Positions 15,071 to 23,234 of a stretch of DNA of 25,470 nt are shown piece after piece (the first letter of the stretch is position 1; each line of letters starts with the position of its first letter). Position numbers and translations under genes: made by a program. The notes beneath the pieces are model-generated. The model did not search any database. It had not been told where the DNA came from and worked only from the letters and a program-made list of their open reading frames with translations. This stretch comes from UBA11373 sp046714175. GTDB taxonomy: Bacteria; Actinomycetota; Acidimicrobiia; Spongiisociales; UBA11373. The stretch lies in the NCBI GenBank assembly GCA_046714175.1, contig JBKKBI010000025.1, positions 1 through 25,470 on the forward strand, written 5' to 3'.

Positions 15071-18000
15071 TTGTGCTCGTTCATCCACGCGGTCCCGGCA
15101 GGGCAGAGGTGAAGAAAGTCGCAGTGGCGGCACCCTGGACCTGGCGTCGGCGGGTGATCTGGTGCCCGGGCAGTGTCGAGCAGCGAGGTGAGATGGGTGC
15201 GGGCGCCGTCGAGCCAGGTGGAGTCGACGACCTCAGTCGCCTCCTCGATGGGATCGACTCCGCAGTAGGCGAATGTCACCCGGATCGCCTCCGGGTTCCG
15301 TCCCCCCGCCAGCCCGGCATCGGCGACGGCGAGGGCGTATGCCTCCAGCTGGACGACCCGGGTCGGATCGTCCGAACCACGCCCACTCTTGAAGTCGACC
15401 ACCTCCCAGCCGGCTGGGCTCTCATACACCGCATCGATGCGGCCCGAGATGCGGGCGTCACCGAGCACCAGCGTAAAAGGGGCCTCCACCAGGATGGGCC
15501 GCGCGGCGGCAAAGCGGGAGCGGTTGAATCTGGAAAAGGCGCTGTCGGGGGCGCCTTCCTCTCCGACGGCGTCGTAGAACCCGGCATCGGCCTCGTCGAA
15601 CGCCACCGCACCCCGGTTGTGCATCTCGATGCGCCGGTGCAGCTCGACGCCGCGACGAGCTGCGGGGCTGGGTCGCCGGGGGAGTCGATCGAGCTCCGAC
15701 CAGCGGAATCGCTGCGGGCATCCCGCCAGAGTCACCATCCCGGTCACCGATGCCGTGAACTGCGCCGGGGTAGCGGGGTCGGCGCCGGGCTCGGGAAGCC
15801 CGGCGAGTTCGAGCCGCAGCTGGTCCACGGCGCGATCGTACGGGCCTGCGATGCCGAGAGCCTGGGCCAGGCGCCGCGGTGTCGCGGGGTCGCCGGCGGT
15901 GGCGGTGAACCCGTCGCGCCACCCTGCGGCGAACAGTCCATCTGGCGCAGGGCGGCGGTGGCTGCTTCCCGTGTCCGCAGGCGGCTCCCCGGCGTCGGTG
16001 CACCGTTGCGGAGCGGCGGCCGCCATCGCGTCGATGATCTCGAAAAATGCGCTGGGAGCGCGCGGCTTGAATCCCCCGGTCCAATAGGCGCCGGACGCGT
16101 ACAGGGCGTGCCGGGCGCGCGTCACTGCCACATAGGCGGTGCGCCACTCCTGGTCGTCGTGGGCGGCGCGGAGAATCTCGCGGCGCTCGTCGAAGTTCTC
16201 GGGGAGTTCGGGGAGGTCAGCGGCATCGAGGCGCAAGCCGTAGGGCAGCACCGAGGGAACGGTGACCGGGTCCTCGTACGCGATCACCGTCGATGGGAAC
16301 ACCTTGTCCTCGAGAGCGGGGAGGAACACCACATCCCACTCGAGACCCTTGGCCCGATGCACCGTCAGCATCGGGACCGCGTCCGCCCCGCTCACTCGCG
16401 CGGTGTCCAGCTCTCCCGAGGACGCTTCGTCGGCAAGCAGGTCCAGATGGTCCAAGAACGCGTTCAGCGACGGTGCACCCTCAAGCGGGCTCCACTCTTC
16501 GGCCAGATCGAGAAACCGGTACAGGTTGAGGCGGGCGGAGAGCCGGGCGGAGTCGTCGAGCGCCTCCACCTCGGCCCAAGCGTCGGTGCGGTCCAGGATG
16601 GCGCGGCACAACTCGACCAGGCTCACACCCTGTGCGGTCACCAGTAGCGCCCGGTACAACTCGCGGAAGGCGAGCAGGCGGTCGCGGGCGACGGGTCGCA
16701 GGCCCTCCACCTTCTCCACTTCGTCCACCGCCTCCAGGAGCGCCCACCCGATCCCGGTTTCATCGTCGACATCGGGATCCAGCCGCGCCTTCACCCATCG
16801 CACCAAAGGTGCCAGGTCGCCCAGCCCGAGGCGGCATCGAGATCCGGTGAGGAGCCGGGACAGTGCGACGGCATCGTCGGGTCTTCCCAGGATGCGCAAC
16901 CAGGCGTGCAGCTCGACCACTTCGGGAACCTGGAGCAGCCCACCCAGCGAGGCCACTTCGACCGGTATGCCGCGATCGACGAGGGCGTCGCGGATCGCGG
17001 CCATCTGGCGATGCTTGCGGAACAAGACGGCGATCTGGCGCCACGCGGTGCCGGCCTCGTGGAGTGCCGCTACCTCCGCGGCGATCCAGCGCGCCTCGGC
17101 CGCAGCGGAGTGCTCCCAGTGGCTCACGAGTCGCCCCTGTTCGGCGCCGGGACGCGCTGCCAATGCCGGAAGGGGTCCGGGCCGCCGCAGCTGGGCGCGT
17201 ACCGCGTTGGCAACTGCGACGATGGCGAGGTCGTTGCGCCAACTTACCGACAGCGACCGGGTCTCCGCCGGGGTCCCATCGCTGCGGGCGAAGTGCCCAG
17301 GGAAGCCTTCGAAGTTGTGCGGGGAGGCGCCGCGCCACTCATAGATCGTCTGGTCGGTATCACCGACCGCGGTGATCGGAAAGCCCCCTCCGAAGATCGT
17401 CCGCAGCAGCTCGCGCTGGCCGGGGTTGGTGTCCTGGTACTCGTCGAGGAGGACGATGCGATACCGCTCGCGGATGCGACGCGCCACCTCGGGATGGTCG
17501 GTGACCAGGCGATGCGCCAGGGTCACCAGGTCGGAGAAGTCGACCACGCCGAGTCCCCGCTTGCGCAGCTCGTACTGCGCCAACACATCGGCGAGGGCGG
17601 TGCGCTGGATCGCCACCTCATCGCCCGTCGGTGCGACGAGATCGGCGGCGGTACGGAGGTGGTCGCCGAGTGCGGACGCCAGTCCGGCGATGCGGTCGAC
17701 CACTTTCCCCGGCTGGGTGAGATCGAGCAGCGGGCGGGGGGCGGCGGCGATGGCGTCACGCATCAGCTGCCGCGAATAGCCCGCGGTGACGATGCGGGCC
17801 TCACGGGTCGCTCCCACCAGGGGACCGAACTCGCGCAGCAGGCCATGAGCAAACCCGTGATAGGTGGTCACCTCGACTTCCCGGCCCTCGGCCGCCGCCT
17901 CGGGAAGGGTGGCGCGCAGCCGATCGGCCAGTTCGCCGGCGGCCTTGTTGGTGAACGTGATTCCGAGAGCCTCCTCAGGAGCGATCGTTCCGCCGGTGAC

Positions 18001-18171
18001 GAAATGCGCCAGGCGCAGCGCCATCGTGCCGGTCTTTCCCGACCCGGCACCGGCGGCGACCCGCAGCGGCTGCAGCGGGTACTCGATCACGGCGGCCTGC
18101 TCCGGCGAAGGGGTGAAGCGCGCTCTGGGGCCTGTGATGGGAACGATGGCGTCGCGGCCCGGTCCGGTCAT
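15067..18171 (-). CDS. adnB: AdnB-like UvrD helicase-nuclease (second subunit)
   Basis: AdnAB is the actinobacterial counterpart of RecBCD/AddAB: a heterodimer with two motors and two nuclease domains that resects double-strand breaks. This 1034-residue subunit has an N-terminal SF1A (UvrD-type) motor with Walker A AAGAGSGKTGTM (T47), DEYQDT (D243, E244), GDTDQTIYEWRGA and later VHRAKGLEWD and VTRARHALY. The C-terminal RecB-like nuclease includes VVDFKSG (D926, K928) and the QLEAY motif. Four cysteines (C818, C1014, C1017, C1023; CX2CX5C at the end) fit an AddB-type Fe-S staple. It is named B because it follows the partner gene, as in mycobacteria. Its ATG overlaps the upstream stop (ATGA). 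AdnA/AdnB assignment rests on order and size. Confidence 0.88.
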   Translation of the reverse strand: MTGPGRDAIVPITGPRARFTPSPEQAAVIEYPLQPLRVAAGAGSGKTGTMALRLAHFVTGGTIAPEEALGITFTNKAAGELADRLRATLPEAAAEGREVEVTTYHGFAHGLLREFGPLVGATREARIVTAGYSRQLMRDAIAAAPRPLLDLTQPGKVVDRIAGLASALGDHLRTAADLVAPTGDEVAIQRTALADVLAQYELRKRGLGVVDFSDLVTLAHRLVTDHPEVARRIRERYRIVLLDEYQDTNPGQRELLRTIFGGGFPITAVGDTDQTIYEWRGASPHNFEGFPGHFARSDGTPAETRSLSVSWRNDLAIVAVANAVRAQLRRPGPLPALAARPGAEQGRLVSHWEHSAAAEARWIAAEVAALHEAGTAWRQIAVLFRKHRQMAAIRDALVDRGIPVEVASLGGLLQVPEVVELHAWLRILGRPDDAVALSRLLTGSRCRLGLGDLAPLVRWVKARLDPDVDDETGIGWALLEAVDEVEKVEGLRPVARDRLLAFRELYRALLVTAQGVSLVELCRAILDRTDAWAEVEALDDSARLSARLNLYRFLDLAEEWSPLEGAPSLNAFLDHLDLLADEASSGELDTARVSGADAVPMLTVHRAKGLEWDVVFLPALEDKVFPSTVIAYEDPVTVPSVLPYGLRLDAADLPELPENFDERREILRAAHDDQEWRTAYVAVTRARHALYASGAYWTGGFKPRAPSAFFEIIDAMAAAAPQRCTDAGEPPADTGSSHRRPAPDGLFAAGWRDGFTATAGDPATPRRLAQALGIAGPYDRAVDQLRLELAGLPEPGADPATPAQFTASVTGMVTLAGCPQRFRWSELDRLPRRPSPAARRGVELHRRIEMHNRGAVAFDEADAGFYDAVGEEGAPDSAFSRFNRSRFAAARPILVEAPFTLVLGDARISGRIDAVYESPAGWEVVDFKSGRGSDDPTRVVQLEAYALAVADAGLAGGRNPEAIRVTFAYCGVDPIEEATEVVDSTWLDGARTHLTSLLDTARAPDHPPTPGPGCRHCDFLHLCPAGTAWMNEHK

Positions 18172-21083
18172 GTGTACGCCTCGCGGCCCTCAGGCCACTC
18201 CGGGCACACGATGCGCACCGGGCACCGTTCGCAATGTTCGCCGGTGACGGTGGGCCACTCCTCGGCGAGAACTCCCTGCTGGGCACGCGTCATGGCATCG
18301 AGGACATCGGGAAGCCGCTTCATGTCGAAGCGGCGCACCGTCACACTCTTCTGTTTGACCGCTTGGTGCCCCGGATACCAGAACTCGGCACCGCCGACGT
18401 CGTTGCCCGAGGCGAGGACGTAGAACCCGAGCTGGACCGCCCCGGCGGCGTCATCGACCTTGAGCACCGTCGTGCCGGTCTTGTAGTCGATCACGTGGAC
18501 CTTGTCTCCGCGCTGTTCGGCGCGATCTACCCGGCCCGACCACCGCACGCCGTCGAGTTCGTATTCCACCGCGCTTTCGAAACCTACGGCCGGGCCTTTG
18601 CCCGGCCACGCCGTGTAGAGATGGGTGAGAATCCGTTCCGCCCGCCGCCGCCACGAGTCGGCCCACGGCGACCCATCGAACTCGGCGGGGTCGAACTCGG
18701 CGGCCAGCACCTCGAGGGCCCGGGCGGTGTCACCGTGATCCCGTCCTGCGGCGACGGCTTCACGCTCGACGATCTCAAGGACGCGGTGGATCAGGCTGCC
18801 GAGGTCGGCGTACTTGGAACCCCCATCGGATATCCGCAGCCGCCGCTCGAAGGCGTAGCGGCGCGGACATGCGGTATAGGAGTCCGCCTGGCTCGGCGAC
18901 ATGCGGGTCTCGGCATCGAGCAGCCCCGAGTCGGGACCGGGGGTGAGAACACCGGCGAACTTGTCGATCGGACGCGGCCGCCACGGATCGTCGGCCGCCA
19001 GCGCTCCGAGCGCGGCAAGGCGGTCTACTGCGGGGAGGGCCGGGTCTCCGACGCGGCGCCGCAGCCATGCCTCGGCATCGCGGGGGGTGGTCGGCGACGT
19101 GTCGTCGCGGGGCGGACGCACTGCCTCGGCGAGCGGCCGTCCCGCTACCAGGGCGAGGAACCGGCTCGGGGCGCCGTCGCTGTGGTCGGGTGAGCCGACG
19201 GTGCAGGTCCACACCACCCGGGTACGCGCCCGGGTCATCGCGGTGTAGGCGAGCCGCCGCTCCTCCTGAACCCGGAAGCGGGCATAGGTCTGATCGTCGC
19301 CTGCCGAGGTGGGGGACAGATGTCGTGTTCCGAGCAGCGAGTCCCGGGAGCGCAGGTCGGGCAGCACACCCTCCCGGGCGTCGGCGATCACCACTATGTC
19401 GAACTCCATGCCCTTGGCCTGGTGCAGCGTGGTCAGGGTCACGCGGTCGGCGTCGCCGTCGCGATACGAGATCAGAGGTTCGGCCTCGAAGTCTTCGGAG
19501 CGCACCAGCGCGGCGTATCCGGCCAGACCGACTCCGGGATCGCGCTCGCGGAGCCGGTCGAGCGCCTGGGAGAAGGACGACAGGGCGCGGCGGTTCTCGA
19601 CCGCGTTCAGCGCCAGCGCCGGCAATGCCGCCACGGTGGTCCACAGTTTCCAGAACCCCTCGGCCGCAGGGGCTGCCACCGCCCAGTCGGGTTCCCGCAG
19701 AAGTTCTGCCACCACCCGCACCTGCTCCCCGGCATGTTGGAGCGCCTCGGGCCATCCCTTACCGGTGGCGCGGCGCTCGATCTCGCGGGTGGCGGAAAGC
19801 GTGAGTGCCACCAGCGGCCCCATGAGCACGCGGCGCAGCGCGGCGGTGTCGCCCGTGGCGGCCTCGGCCAGGTCGAGTACCGGGCGCACCGCCCCGTGGT
19901 CGGCGAGACGCGAGTCGGGGCGCAGATGCGGAATCCGGCGCCGGTCGAGGGCACGAGACAACTCGGGGAGGAAGCGCCGCTTGGAGCGCACCAGCACTGC
20001 CATCCGTCGATACGGGATGCGGTCGGCGAGGTGCAGCCGTTGCAACTCGGCGGCGATCCACTCCGCCTCCGCCGATTGCTGATCGAAGCCGTAGGTCTCC
20101 ACCGAGCCGATTCCGGGAGCAGGTTCCACAGGTCCTGCGGATCCGGGTAATCCGGCGCCGGCGGTGAGCCGTACCGCCGCCTTCAGGATCGCCGCTGGCA
20201 CCCGAAACGAACGGGTGAGCACGATCCGGCGCGCCGGAACGCCACCGGAATCGCGGAACCGATCAGGGAAACCGGCCACATTGGTGAGTTCGGCGCCGCG
20301 GAACGAGTACACCGACTGATACGGGTCACCCGCGACGGTGAGATTGCGGTGCGTCGCCGCCAGGCTCTCGGCCATGCGGGCTTGGGCCACCGTCGTGTCC
20401 TGGTACTCATCGACGAGCACGAACTGGAATGCCGCCGCCAATGCGGCAGAGGTGTTGGGATGCTCGAGCAGACGAAGCGCTTCGACCTGCAGCGTCCCGT
20501 AGTCGATGCGCCCTCGCTCCACCAGGGCTTCCCGATAGCGGCGAAAGAAGCCGGGCAAGGCTCGCCAGTCGTCGCGGCCCAGCGCCTGCAGCTGGTCGGG
20601 ATCGACGAGCCGCTCTGCGGCCCGCAGACCGAAGTCGGCGACTTCTTCGGCGAAGGCGCGATTGGCCAGCACCGGGCGAAACGGCAGCGGCCATCCCGCC
20701 GGGTCTTCGGCCCCGAGCAGTGTCGCCACCAGCTCGACGTGCTCCGGTCCGGTGAGCAATGTCGGCGTCTGCTCCCAACCTCCCTGTGGCCCGTGAGCCT
20801 CAAGGATGCGCATCGCCAGCGAGTGGAAGGTCGAGGCGGCGATGACGCTGAAGGAGCGCTCCATGCCAGCGGCGATCCGCGTGCGCAGGTCGGCGGCGCC
20901 GCGGCGAGAGAAGGAGAGCAGCAGAATCTTCTCCGGGGGAACCCCGGTGGCGATCAGGTGGCGGGTGCGCCTGACCAGGAACTCGGTCTTCCCGGCGCCT
21001 GGTCCGGCCACCACCAATTGCGGGCCGGAGGCATCGGCAATGGCGCCGTCCCAGTCCTCGGGGTGGAGCCGGACCTCGGTCAT
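18168..21083 (-). CDS. adnA: AdnA-like UvrD helicase-nuclease (first subunit)
   Basis: This is the first gene of the AdnAB-type pair, 971 residues. The SF1A motor shows Walker A GPGAGKTEF (27-35), VDEYQDTTVAQ (D225, E226), GDPYQSVYSFRGAEL, TTLHQAKGMEFD and TAMTRARTRVVW. The C-terminal nuclease has VIDYKTG (D866, K868) followed by QLGFY. C739 (in TACPRRYAF) with C951, C954 and C960 (CERCPVRIVC) gives the Fe-S pattern of AddB-type nucleases. Both motor P-loops of the pair look intact from sequence. A -10-like TAGCTT lies 6 nt before the ATG, so the operon message may be leaderless. The operon runs adnA-adnB-plsY-like and is divergent from glutamate dehydrogenase. Confidence 0.88.
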   Translation of the reverse strand: MTEVRLHPEDWDGAIADASGPQLVVAGPGAGKTEFLVRRTRHLIATGVPPEKILLLSFSRRGAADLRTRIAAGMERSFSVIAASTFHSLAMRILEAHGPQGGWEQTPTLLTGPEHVELVATLLGAEDPAGWPLPFRPVLANRAFAEEVADFGLRAAERLVDPDQLQALGRDDWRALPGFFRRYREALVERGRIDYGTLQVEALRLLEHPNTSAALAAAFQFVLVDEYQDTTVAQARMAESLAATHRNLTVAGDPYQSVYSFRGAELTNVAGFPDRFRDSGGVPARRIVLTRSFRVPAAILKAAVRLTAGAGLPGSAGPVEPAPGIGSVETYGFDQQSAEAEWIAAELQRLHLADRIPYRRMAVLVRSKRRFLPELSRALDRRRIPHLRPDSRLADHGAVRPVLDLAEAATGDTAALRRVLMGPLVALTLSATREIERRATGKGWPEALQHAGEQVRVVAELLREPDWAVAAPAAEGFWKLWTTVAALPALALNAVENRRALSSFSQALDRLRERDPGVGLAGYAALVRSEDFEAEPLISYRDGDADRVTLTTLHQAKGMEFDIVVIADAREGVLPDLRSRDSLLGTRHLSPTSAGDDQTYARFRVQEERRLAYTAMTRARTRVVWTCTVGSPDHSDGAPSRFLALVAGRPLAEAVRPPRDDTSPTTPRDAEAWLRRRVGDPALPAVDRLAALGALAADDPWRPRPIDKFAGVLTPGPDSGLLDAETRMSPSQADSYTACPRRYAFERRLRISDGGSKYADLGSLIHRVLEIVEREAVAAGRDHGDTARALEVLAAEFDPAEFDGSPWADSWRRRAERILTHLYTAWPGKGPAVGFESAVEYELDGVRWSGRVDRAEQRGDKVHVIDYKTGTTVLKVDDAAGAVQLGFYVLASGNDVGGAEFWYPGHQAVKQKSVTVRRFDMKRLPDVLDAMTRAQQGVLAEEWPTVTGEHCERCPVRIVCPEWPEGREAYT

Positions 21084-21089
21084 CCCGTC

Positions 21090-21095
21090 AAGCTA
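21090..21095 (-). promoter_or_regulatory. Probable -10 element of the adnAB operon (leaderless)
   Basis: Read on the minus strand, TAGCTT ends 6 nt before the ATG at 21083. No Shine-Dalgarno sequence fits between them. The divergent region to the glutamate dehydrogenase start is 89 nt and shows no obvious operator. Confidence 0.5.
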
Positions 21096-21143
21096 ACCGC
21101 CGGCACCGACGGAAACCCCGGCGGGACGCGGTGACGGCTTCGG

Positions 21144-21170
21144 TAGATTGGCATGTCACCCAGGGAAGGT
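21144..21170 (+). promoter_or_regulatory. Possible -10 element and RBS of glutamate dehydrogenase
   Basis: TAGATT (21144-21149) fits TANNNT, and GGGAAGG (21164-21170) lies just ahead of the ATG at 21173. This gene therefore seems to have a short leader with a ribosome-binding site, unlike the divergent adnA. An in-frame GTG at 21131 lies upstream of the putative -10 and is unlikely. Confidence 0.4.
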
Positions 21171-21172
21171 TC

Positions 21173-22456
21173 ATGGCCACCGACATCCTCAGCGATGGGC
21201 TCCGGGAGTGGAATTCCCCCCTCTATTCAGAGGCTCTCAGCCAGTTCGACCGCGTTGCCGAGATGATGGATCTCGACCCCAACATCTCGGAGCGGCTCCG
21301 GGTTCCGCAGCGCTCGATCATCGTCACCATCCCGTACCGCAAGGACGAGATGACCGAGGTCGAGACCCTCTTCGGTTATCGAGTGCAGCACGTGCTCACC
21401 ATGGGCCCGACCAAGGGAGGGATTCGGTACGCCCCCGACGTCAACCTCGGCGAGGTGGCGGCGCTGGCGATGCTGATGACCTGGAAGTGCGCCATTGTGG
21501 GCATCCCCTTCGGCGGGGCCAAGGGCGGGGTGCGCGTCGATCCCACCACATTGTCGCGGACGGAGCTGCAGCGCGTCACCCGTCGTTACACCGCCGAAAT
21601 CATCGACTTCATCGGTCCCAACAAGGACATCCCGGCACCGGACATGGGCACGGATGAACAGGTGATGGCCTGGATCATGGATACCTATAGCCAGCAGGTG
21701 GGGCACACCGAGCCCGCCGTGGTCACCGGAAAGCCGCCGGCACTCGGAGGCTCGATCGCCCGCCGCGAAGCGACGGGACGGGGAATGGTGAGCCTCCTCC
21801 CCGCCGCAGCCGCCCAGCGGGGTTTTGCGGCCGAAGGAGCGCGGGTCGCGGTGCACGGTTTCGGCAACGTCGGCCGCTACGCCGCCCTGGCGGCCAGCCA
21901 GGCGGGAGCAATCGTCGTCGCGATCTCCGATGTCGCCGGCGGGGTCTACAACGGCAAGGGTGTGGACATCGAGGCCGCCATGAAGCACATGGATGAGCAC
22001 CGCACCCTGGAGGGATTCCGCGGGGGTGACCCCATCGACAACGCCACCCTGCTCGCCATCGATTGCGACGTGCTCATGCCATGTGCCACCGGGGGCGTGA
22101 TCACCAAGGACAATGCCGCTGATATCAAGGCCAAGCTGATCATGGAGGGCGCCAACGGACCGACCACGATCGAGGCGGACCGGATCCTGGAAGGGATGGG
22201 GGTGCTGATCGTCCCCGACGTCCTCGCCAACGCCGGCGGTGTCACCGTGTCCTATTTCGAGTGGGTGCAGGACCTGCAGAACTACCTATGGTCGGAGTCC
22301 GAGATCGTGGGCCGGTTGCGCGAGATCATGAGCAGGGCCTACGAAGAGGTGCAGGCGGTGGCCCGCAAGCACAAGACCGACATGCGCACTGCCGCCCTCA
22401 TCAAGGGCATTCGCCGGGTCTCCGACGCCAAGCTGGCCCGGGGCATCTACCCCTGA
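21173..22456 (+). CDS. Glutamate dehydrogenase (Glu/Leu/Phe/Val family)
   Basis: This 427-residue cytosolic enzyme should interconvert glutamate and 2-oxoglutarate plus ammonia with NAD(P). The substrate-binding and catalytic features are present: GPTKGGIRYAPDV (K81), MTWKCAIVGIPFGGAKGG (K105, K117), and the catalytic aspartate in IPAPDMGT (D157). The NAD(P) fold has GFGNVG. The C terminus SDAKLARGIYP is typical. One departure is seen: the segment usually read as P-A-A/C-L-E-N-Q-I-T is MPCATGGVIT, so the usual Leu-Glu-Asn is replaced. This could mean altered amino-acid specificity within the family. Start at 21173 is supported by a ribosome-binding site. Its stop is one nucleotide from the convergent nuclease gene. 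Confidence 0.92.
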   Translation: MATDILSDGLREWNSPLYSEALSQFDRVAEMMDLDPNISERLRVPQRSIIVTIPYRKDEMTEVETLFGYRVQHVLTMGPTKGGIRYAPDVNLGEVAALAMLMTWKCAIVGIPFGGAKGGVRVDPTTLSRTELQRVTRRYTAEIIDFIGPNKDIPAPDMGTDEQVMAWIMDTYSQQVGHTEPAVVTGKPPALGGSIARREATGRGMVSLLPAAAAQRGFAAEGARVAVHGFGNVGRYAALAASQAGAIVVAISDVAGGVYNGKGVDIEAAMKHMDEHRTLEGFRGGDPIDNATLLAIDCDVLMPCATGGVITKDNAADIKAKLIMEGANGPTTIEADRILEGMGVLIVPDVLANAGGVTVSYFEWVQDLQNYLWSESEIVGRLREIMSRAYEEVQAVARKHKTDMRTAALIKGIRRVSDAKLARGIYP

Positions 22457-22457
22457 G

Positions 22458-23234
22458 TCAGCCGGCGGCTGCCAGCGAGGCCACAGCAAACGCCGGGCAG
22501 ATGTCCTGGAACGAGCACCAGTCGCAGAGCTTGCTCACCCGCGGGGGGAACCGTTCCGAGGAGATCGCCTTGTCGATGGCGGCCCACAACGCCCGCAACT
22601 GGCGATCCATTGCATCCAACTGCGCATCGTTGACTGCGATCTCGTAGACCGTGGGTCCGTTCAGGTAGATCAGCTTGAGCGCGTCGGGGGTACGCCCGGT
22701 GCGGCGCCGGATCAGCAGCGCATAGATCTTGAGGGCGAAGAACGCCGGCAGCGCATACTGCTCCGGAGGAGCCTTGCCGGTCTTGTAATCGGAGATGACC
22801 AGGCGGCCGTCGGGTGTCTCCTCCATGCGGTCGAGGATGCCCCGGATCACGATCCCGCCGAGGTCCTCGAGCATGTCGAGTTCGCGATCGATCGGCTCCA
22901 CCTTGGTGGGGTCCTCGACGGTGAAGTAGTTCGCCAGCAGGGTGAGGCTCTCCAAGCCCCAGGCGCGCTCTTCTTCGACTGTGGCAAAGAGGCCCTCGAA
23001 CTCGGTGGCGCGCACCTCGGTCCATGCCTGACGGAACAGGTCGTAGAGCAACTCCGGAGTCCGTTCGGCAGCGGGACGGTCGTAGAGCCGCTGCAGGGCG
23101 AGATGGGCCGTGGTGCCGCGTGCCTGATACACCGTCGTCGGCTCGGGAAGCCGATCGATGGCGCGGAATTTGAAGAGTTGCGGGCAGTGCTTGAAGTCAC
23201 TCGCCCGACTCGGGGACAGGGTCTCCAACGGCAT
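22458..23234 (-). CDS. Stand-alone RecB/Cas4-like Fe-S exonuclease (PD-(D/E)XK)
   Basis: This 258-residue protein is a single nuclease domain without a helicase. It begins with a SPSRASDFKHCPQLFKF element (C17), followed by GTTAHLALQ (H44), IRGILDRMEE (D135), VISDYKTGK (D149, K151), and ends with CDWCSFQDIC (C237, C240, C246). The four cysteines and the H-D-D-K residues match the AddB/Cas4/RecB nuclease superfamily with an Fe-S cluster. No CRISPR array or cas genes lie nearby, so a repair or DNA-end role is more likely than spacer acquisition. The ATG at 23234 begins the conserved domain; a longer open frame upstream is inside the MFS gene. The start overlaps the MFS gene end by 38 nt. Confidence 0.88.
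   Translation of the reverse strand: MPLETLSPSRASDFKHCPQLFKFRAIDRLPEPTTVYQARGTTAHLALQRLYDRPAAERTPELLYDLFRQAWTEVRATEFEGLFATVEEERAWGLESLTLLANYFTVEDPTKVEPIDRELDMLEDLGGIVIRGILDRMEETPDGRLVISDYKTGKAPPEQYALPAFFALKIYALLIRRRTGRTPDALKLIYLNGPTVYEIAVNDAQLDAMDRQLRALWAAIDKAISSERFPPRVSKLCDWCSFQDICPAFAVASLAAAG

Noticed and set aside
15073..18423. Plus-strand open frames opposite the adnB-like gene (over 500 codons)
   Set aside because: No domains are recognisable and they are antiparallel to a gene with complete helicase and nuclease motifs; they result from high GC.
22458..23234. Cas4 of a CRISPR system
   Set aside because: No repeats, spacers or other cas genes are present in the window.
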